Below, piece by piece: positions 57,856 through 64,000 of a stretch of DNA of 64,000 nucleotides; the first letter of the stretch is position 1, and each line of letters opens with the position of its first letter. A program made the translations under genes and the position numbers. This DNA comes from Owenia fusiformis (taxonomy: Eukaryota; Annelida; Polychaeta; Sabellida; Oweniidae), in the NCBI GenBank assembly GCA_903813345.2, contig CAIIXF020000004.1, positions 12,916,196 to 12,980,195 of the forward strand, in the 5' to 3' direction. Under the pieces are notes generated by a model. That model had not been told where the DNA came from. It saw only the letters and a list, made by a program, of their open reading frames with translations, and did not search any database.

Positions 57856-59243
57856 AGGGTGTCCGGAAAATAAAGATACAAATGCTCTAATTTCAATAGA
57901 TTAACCTGTTGTGAGATGAAATTGCTACAGATTGTAGAATGAAAGAATAACAATTTATATATCCTGAAGTTGTCATGACAAATTGATTCAAAATGAAAAA
58001 GTTATGGTTGTTATGGTAACAGTAGTCCTGGGTATGTGGAGCAGCGTCACAATTATGCTTTATAATTCTTTTCTCCTGCTCATATTATCTTGACACTCCA
58101 TCATCTGTTGCTATTATACGCCATGATCAAATTATGTACCACAACAGCAAAGCAAGTAGTACTGTTACATTATTTAAGAAATATAGACCGAAGAGGAGGG
58201 GTTATATTATCAAATACACCCCGCAGGGCTAGGCACAAACGTTTTCTGTACCCCGAACGACCAAAGGGAGTGAGGTGTTCGAAAGCTTTTGTTCCTAGCC
58301 CTAAGGGGTGTATTCAACGATATAACACCTGTTCTGAGGTCTATATTACGATTCGAACATGAAAACTCAGCAAAATGTTTAGAATATTCATTATGGTCAG
58401 CCATTACTACGATCCGCCGTTATTACACATTACATGTATTACCAGGGGCTTTGTTCATGAATATACCCCAGGTGAAATGTTGACTTTGTTGACAATTTAT
58501 AGAAGACGTGAATACAGTCATGTTCGAATTGGTCATTTGACATTACTACTGTTATCCTGTATTATGTATTTCCCAAGATTGTTTAAACATTTGCGGTGCA
58601 TCTTGACCAGAGATTCAAAGACCTGACAAAAGCGCTACTGTCCATCTTGCAGATTACTGATAAAATTGGATTGCTCCAAGCAGTCTCATTTTCATGTTGA
58701 CCTTCTAATAAATATTGCTTTAAGATATTCATTAATGTAGAAGTCCAACGTGACATTATCAGGGTAATATGGGCCACTGTACAAAAAAGTTTAATGTCAA
58801 GACATTCAATTGAAAGATTTGTTTTCTTTGCTTTCTGAATTGGTGCATTGTTGAGTATGCACTATTGACTTTCCTATTAATCCAGGGACTTTTTCTAAGC
58901 ACTTTGATTTGTATCAGTGATTTGTATCAGTGATATCATTATACTAAAGACAATATCATTGCAGCATGGATGCAATATTGAACTAAACAAAATATTGATA
59001 GGAAATACAATAATAAACACCATTTCAAATGGTTAAATTCTAGCGATTTATGACAATTTAGCGATATCATGGAACTGCTCCGCATACCCCTGACCACTGT
59101 AACCATGACAACCTTGACATTCACACGTTTAGACTATATATTACAAAAGTTGGTAGATGTATTGTAATATAGTTCCTCTACAATCTGTAGAACATTAATA
59201 AGAAAAACCACAAATCTCTTAAAATTACTTTCCAGACACCCTG
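57856..59243. mobile_element. Mariner-like non-autonomous element in the transposase-like gene
   Basis: The left end TAGGGTGTCCGGAAAAT and the right end ATTACTTTCCAGACACCCTG are imperfect reverse complements. The interior has no transposase frame. It contains a 168-base foldback at 58180-58347. The element fits between the exons at 57516 and 59281 and does not touch either. Confidence 0.65.
58180..58347. repeat. Foldback (hairpin) sequence
   Basis: The outer arms AATATAGACC / GGTCTATATT and inner arms AAATACACCCC..AGGGCTAGG / CCTAGCCCT..GGGGTGTATT pair around a loop with GAACGACCAAAGGGAGTG. Confidence 0.75.
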
Positions 59244-59280
59244 CAGGTAGTAAATGATCATAAAAATTTGAAAACCTTAC

Positions 59281-59480
59281 CTGAAATTAACAATATTCCT
59301 CAGAGTCTTCAGAAAACTTTGAGACAAGCATGTGTTTCGCAGTTCTGTGTGTGCTACACTGTTGGGCAGAAGCCATTCTTTTCGCCCTCTATCTGCCTCA
59401 TCTAGATCACCATGGTCACAACGTCCTTCACCCCAGTAGTGTATGTTGCACACATGAAAAACTACACCTCGCCACTTTTC
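59281..59480 (-). CDS. Transposase-like gene, central exon (KWRGVV..HYW)
   Basis: The exon encodes EKWRGVVFHVCNIHYWGEGR, CDHGDLDEADRGRKEWLLP and SFLKTLRNIVNFR. Acceptor ATATTTTAG, donor GTAAGG. The Cys-Asp-His-Gly and Lys-Glu-Trp-Leu motifs fit the family. The intron downstream holds a mariner-like insertion. Confidence 0.82.
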
Positions 59481-59912
59481 CTAAAATATGGATGACGTGG
59501 ACAATGAAATAAAAATACAGATTCACATGCATATCAATTTTAAGCATAACAGGTGGGAAACAAATTGTGGTTTTAAGGCCCTTGTGGACTGCTGTGACCA
59601 TTGGTCTCTGACTAGAACAGTACGTGCTTTTTTGTTATGGTATGGTTACTTTGACAATAGTAATATATTTATGGGTCTCATTGGTTATTAGGGAGTTTTC
59701 AATATTACATTTATGATTTCCATTATTTTGCCTGTTGTTTTTTTATTCAGCCTGTTGTGAGAAATTCTCGTGAAACCCCTAAGATTGACATTTAATACTC
59801 AACTATCAAAGTTCTTGAAGACTCATTATTCGTTTTTTGCCTAATACAATGTATGGAATAAACTATGATGTAATTTGTGACTTAATTCAAATTTATGAAA
59901 AATGAAAAGTAC

Positions 59913-60089
59913 TTTCCAAAGTCTCTATTTTCTGCAGCAACATCTTCCTCAGGTTCATCCTCATCATCATAAGCATTACGTGGTATTACTGTAGACAGTC
60001 TTTCTGATGCCTCACGTGAGCATCGTCAAAGAAAATTTATGATACTCCCTATCCAGGGCTTTAATTGCACAATCCTTTTTGTCGCTTAT
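59913..60089 (-). CDS. Possible degraded exon of the transposase-like gene
   Basis: After CATTTCAG the frame SDKKDCAIKALDREYHKF ends at a TGA. One base shift gives EASERLSTVIPRNAYDDEDE and PEEDVAAENRDFG. The position and acidic character suggest the missing central part, but it is frameshifted and not recognised as the expected core. Confidence 0.3.
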
Positions 60090-60617
60090 CTGAAATGTCC
60101 ATAGTTATAATTTAAATGTTCATTACAACTGAACCAAGTTGTAGACAAAATAAGTACCACAAGAAACTGATTAAACAAAATAGCACACTCGAGGCTTAAA
60201 ACATTATACAGGGTTACACAAAATAGTCGCATTATCATTTTCCAAGTTTAACTAAAAATTATTCAGGTGTAAACTAACACACCCCATAGTATTTCTGAAA
60301 ATTGCATATAAATCATCAAGTTACATTAGAAATGACCATTCAAGACTGGAGGGAGAATCACATATACTTACAAGAACTAATTTTTTAGTTTTTTTTAGTT
60401 TAGCATGCAGAGTTTTTCATAAAAAATTGATGTTCTCCTGCATGCATCATAGGTATTCATGACAAAAAATTGTAAATATGTTAACACAGTGAAAAAAGTT
60501 TAGCACAGACAGAAGTGAAGCTAGTAAATGTAAAAATTCAAAATGACGGCTGAGCAACTAAGAACTTTTTCTCAATGGTCAAATAATTGATCATAAGTTA
60601 AAAAATGTAACACTTAC

Positions 60618-60854
60618 TCATATCACAAGTTATGGCAATATGAGCATCAGATACAAATTCTTTCACGGGGAGCTGTTCATTCATAATATCATGCATCACC
60701 CTTCTCCATCCTATTCTCTCCATATTAGTAGATTGCAGTTGTGCTTCTCTTTTATCCACTATCTGCATATTTATAACAGCATTGTCACCTTCCTCTAACA
60801 GAATATAGGTACAGTATTTGGCAGAGTGGCCTGGAGAATCATTTCTTCCATCCC
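60618..60854 (-). CDS. Transposase-like gene, catalytic exon (DGRNDSPGH, SDAH)
   Basis: The exon joins the 61310 exon as IAGDGRNDSPGHSAKYC and runs on to VKEFVSDAHIAITCDM. Phases agree (1 in, 1 out). Acceptor TGTTTAG, donor GTAAGT. The two Asp motifs are spaced about 60 residues apart, as in the family. Confidence 0.83.
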
Positions 60855-61309
60855 CTAAACAAATCGAAACACTGTTTTAAGATATGAACCTAAAGCATAA
60901 ACTAGAAAAACAGCACCCTAAATCTAACCAACCAAACAATATGATGTCAAAGCATTAATCATTTTTAATAATACTAGTAGTATAAAATTATCAATATAAT
61001 TATTGCCCTTTTGTTAAAAATCGACACCTATGGCTATGATATAATATGACAAATATGACGGGATCAAAAAATCTCCATTTTAATACAGCAACCATCTTGA
61101 AAAGTCCTTATTGACCATAGTTATATGTACACACAAGCAAACAATAATTTTTGATATGAGAAGCTTATGCCACACAGAGCTTGAGTCCATCAAGCATACA
61201 ATACTCATTTCAAGCCACCAGAGTAAGTGGAGCAAAATTCAAGTCAATGGAGAAAAGCATACACATTTCAAGTCAATAGAGCAATTAATTAATCTGTTAT
61301 AAATGCTAC

Positions 61310-61586
61310 CTGCTATAACAAGATGCTCCTTGGGGCACTCCCTAATGGCTTCTTCCATTACATTATTGAACAGGTTGTTTATAGCAGGAACTGAGAAATG
61401 CCGTTGAATCCTTTGATGAGTCGACTGATTCACCGTTCCCATAAGCATGTGCCGGCCCATTAATCTAATTTTGGAGAAGTTGTTGCCACTTGTTAAAATA
61501 CTTGTTGACATGACAAAGTTCCCTAGATTCATCCTGTGAAATGGCTGAGAACACCATCTATGTACAGTGTGGTTATTGTCACATAG
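61310..61586 (-). CDS. Transposase-like gene, upstream exon (HTVHRWCSQP..ILTSGNNF)
   Basis: After GCATTTCAG the frame reads LCDNNHTVHRWCSQPFHRMN, then NFVMSTSILTSGNNFSKIRL and NNVMEEAIRECPKEHLVIAG. The donor is GTAGCA. The C-x(n)-H..W-x-S-Q-P and L-x-S-G-N-x-F-x-K-I patterns are those of the family N-terminal to the first catalytic Asp. Confidence 0.8.
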
Positions 61587-62164
61587 CTGAAATGCAATCA
61601 AAGGGGACCAAATTCAATAAGAGGTTTCAACAAGGAAAACAATATCAACTCAATAATACAGCTTTTCGCAAAACACAGACTTCTAGTATAAAACTGAGAC
61701 TAACAACCATGCTGAAAACCTGAGCAAAATATAGAAATACCAAAAAACATAACTGACATTTCAAATAAATATATCAAGTGGTTTGCATGAACTGAAAAGG
61801 CTTTCCAGGCAAGATTCGTCAAAGTAATCCAAAATGGCTAGGTTAAAATTGTTTTGGAAGATAAGATGGCTAATACAAAATAAATACTTTAAATACTAGA
61901 AAGCAGCAACTCCATGGAGTTCCATATCCCAAGGAACACACATATTTGAATCTGTATTTGCAACAGTGTAATATTTACCATCTACTCTTCCCTTGAAATA
62001 TAATCAGTATATATTAAAATATATACATTAGAGATATACTAGAATTGCCACTAATTTAAGCATTTTGGTGACCAAGAGTTCCAAAGCCACAAATAATAAA
62101 GACAACATGTTTAATATCTAATAAAGTATCATGTCAACGACTCAACAAACTTTCATGACATCTC

Positions 62165-62985
62165 TAAGTAATAGCGAATTCCTGCTAGGCAGCCATTTTG
62201 AATTTTCTGAGGCATAAATCAGAAAAACAATACTATAATTGTGATCTACCTCATATTTCCTTCAATTTGAGTATAATATAGCCATATTTTGAAGTTATCA
62301 GAAAATTATTGCGAAATCAAACATAAGTCAGCCATTTTGACTTTAACGAGGCTCAAATCAGGAAAATTTATAATCGAAAGTACCTTTCATTTGAGTAAAT
62401 TAAAGCTATACTTCAGAATAATATCAAAATTGACACAAATTCCTCTTACCAGCCATTTTGAATTTCTGAGGCACAAATCAGAAAACAATACCAGATTTGA
62501 TTCAATTTGAGTATAATATAGCCATACTTTGAAATGATCAGAAAATTATTATTGCCAAATTCTTACATAAGGTGGCCATTTGAATTTTACTTGTCCCAAA
62601 TTAGAAGAACGATACAACATTTGCAATCTACTTTAAATTGGCTTCCGTTTGATTATAATAAAGCTGTACTTTAGAAAGATCTCAAAATTAATGTAAATTC
62701 CCCCGGGGGGTCAGGGTGAAAAACCTAAAATATATGTTACATAGATTGATGTTTTGATCAAAATTTCTAACAAATGATATTCATTTCTTTGGTTTAAAAT
62801 GAACAACTAAAGATTATTGCAATTATTCCCGCCATTTCTAAAGCGGCAGCCATCTTTTAGTAAATATATTCACCAATATACATATTTCCACCAATTTTAA
62901 AGGAAATACATCCACTTGTATTTACGTCATCTTCCCAATGGGTGGAGGACCTCACTATATCCCTACCGAACTTTGTGTATTGGGA
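62165..62985 (-). mobile_element. Inverted, partial copy of the ATCCCAACGAAC element with ~130-bp internal repeats
   Basis: The right side (62942-62985) reads, in reverse, CCCAATACACAAAGTTCGGT followed by AGGGATATAGTGAGG, matching the left end of the element at 19986. The AAGATGG..GCCGCTTT module also matches. From about 62190 to 62700 four diverged ~130-bp units repeat AGCCATTTTGAATTTTCTGA, then GAGTATAATATAGCCATA. The terminal repeat near 62165 is lost. Confidence 0.72.
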
Positions 62986-63375
62986 AATAAAACTATGGGG
63001 TTAACCACAGATACTTAAAGCCAACATTACTCTAGTAACCTATACAGAGTGCAAGCAAAAATAAAAGGCTAAACATAGTTCAATTATTTAGAGCTAGCTC
63101 CAGACTTCACTTTATACAGGAATATGCACAGAGTTAAATCAAAAGTGCAAGCAACTCAAAGGTAAATACAACTTAACAAAATGCTACAAAAAGTGCAATA
63201 CAATACAAAAAGGCACAGACTTGATGAAAATAGAGCATCTGGAGTTCACGTGGGCTGAATACACTCTTCCTTACGATCAATCTCATTCAAAAGTTGATTA
63301 ACTTGTGGTATAAGTAACTTTTCATATACTCAAAACTACTTACCCACTTCAAATACAGTGCTGACCCCCTATATT

Positions 63376-63870
63376 CACCCCGGAATAGCCTGACTACGGT
63401 TAAGTCAGATACCGTTGTCACAAATGGCGGACATAGATCTTTATGAACTGTATGTTTAATAGAGCACCTAGACTAAATTCCTTTGGAACAAGAATCGATC
63501 AAAGTGTCTTAATACTCATTGTACAGTTAATTATGTTCTACCATCGAAATAAAGTCTTCAATTTAACCGATCAAAATGAGATACGGGACAACGGACACCG
63601 TAATTACCATATGCCATTGTCTTTCTAAATTACTCAAAATCAGATTACGTTGTCATTGACGATATCGAAGACGCTATATTGTGGCGATTCCCGACCCAAT
63701 TTGATAGGAAATGGGATTTCATATGATACATTATCACAAGAGCTAATGCATGCACAGAATTAGCGAAGATAAAATCCCATGAAATGAGGACCGAGTGATT
63801 AAACAGTTGAAGCGACGGTTTTGTCCGCCATTTGTGACAACGGTATCCGTGGTCAGGCTATTCCGGTGTG
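63376..63870. mobile_element. Inverted-repeat element with ~46-50-bp TIRs (CCGGAATAGCCTGAC)
   Basis: The left arm runs from CACCCCGGAATAGCCTGAC through ATACCGTTGTCACAAATGGC. The right arm, in reverse, is the same with one 9-base deletion (TTAAGTCAG absent) and few changes. The 390-base interior is AT-rich and non-coding. Confidence 0.85.
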
Positions 63871-63999
63871 ATATTGTTCAACGTAAACTTTGGATGATTT
63901 AAGGCACAGCTTACAAGGACCAATTTTTAGTCTAGCAAGTGCTAAAAATTCATCACTATATGTCACACAACAATCTTCTGCAGCTCCACAGCCAGCATC
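63871..63999 (-). CDS. Possible partial exon at window edge, unknown product
   Basis: From the window end, the minus frame DAGCGAAEDCCVTYSDEF, then LALARLKIGPCKLCLKSS is open for about 42 codons until it enters the inverted-repeat element. It stops at 63853. Cys spacing C-x-x-C suggests a real exon, perhaps of the transposase-like gene or a further gene. No donor was fixed. Confidence 0.25.
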
Positions 64000-64000
64000 T

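Larger units (their letters stand above)
56718..61586 (-). pseudogene. DDE transposase-like gene, multi-exon, incomplete or degraded
   Basis: Reading right to left on the minus strand, exons are 61310-61586, 60618-60854, a doubtful 59913-60089, 59281-59480, 57357-57516 and 56718-56985. The order of motifs is NNHTVHRWCSQP, ILTSGNNFSKIRL, GDGRNDSPGHSAKYCTYIL, VDKREAQLQSTNMER, VSDAHIAIT, then KWRGVVFHV..HYWGEG.C.HGDL, KEWLLPNS, HTGSLENVNS, KARCQLAVIDHNNHRNRE and YYRAYS..DTW. This order matches a widespread family of DDE-type transposase-derived proteins of fish and invertebrates. DGRxDSPGH and SDAH would carry the first two catalytic acids. The His/Trp core between SDAH and KWRG is not found. 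The last junction is off by one base. The N-terminus is not found with confidence. It may be a domesticated gene with errors in my model, or a dead copy. Confidence 0.65.

Overview
The window is eukaryotic, AT-rich, intron-rich and crowded with transposons. Gene content (an SLC6 transporter, a P2X7-tail-like protein, a DDE transposase-like protein) and the density of short terminal-inverted-repeat elements point to an animal, most likely a marine invertebrate. The species cannot be told from the sequence. A 23-base run of N at 43725-43747 marks an assembly gap.

The best supported gene is a Na+/Cl- dependent SLC6 transporter on the + strand (5061-31538). Eighteen coding exons join without a single phase conflict into 681 codons plus stop. 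The protein has 12 membrane segments and complete sodium, chloride and gate residues. It falls near the glycine transporter / ATB0,+ branch. Its introns hold most of the tandem arrays: a 48-bp minisatellite ending at the exon 3 acceptor, a 24-26-bp array in intron 3, a 30-bp array in intron 7, a 13-bp array in intron 13, and an unusual ~90-bp array in intron 11 that repeats the exon 12 splice acceptor together with the first bases of the exon.

From 31.5 to 42.1 kb there is the 3' flank of that gene and no recognisable coding gene. A second + strand gene (42150-54236) has six exons and combines a Cys-rich motif with the zinc-binding P2X7 C-terminal (ballast) domain. It carries two in-frame nonsense codons, so I call it a pseudogene or nonfunctional allele. 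A 5'-truncated LINE remnant (49095-49920) lies in its long first intron.

From 56.7 to 61.6 kb the minus strand holds exons of a DDE transposase-like protein. Five exons are clear, but a central part is not found and one junction is out of phase. A mariner-like element and a foldback lie in one of its introns. The last 2.4 kb holds a second copy of the element seen in SLC6 intron 4, another inverted-repeat element, and a short open frame running off the window edge.

Mobile elements are non-autonomous and often nested. The clearest case is an hAT-like element with an exact 8-bp target duplication inside a TTAA-flanked piggyBac-like element, whose intact sister copy is also in the window. No tRNA, rRNA or CRISPR array was recognised.
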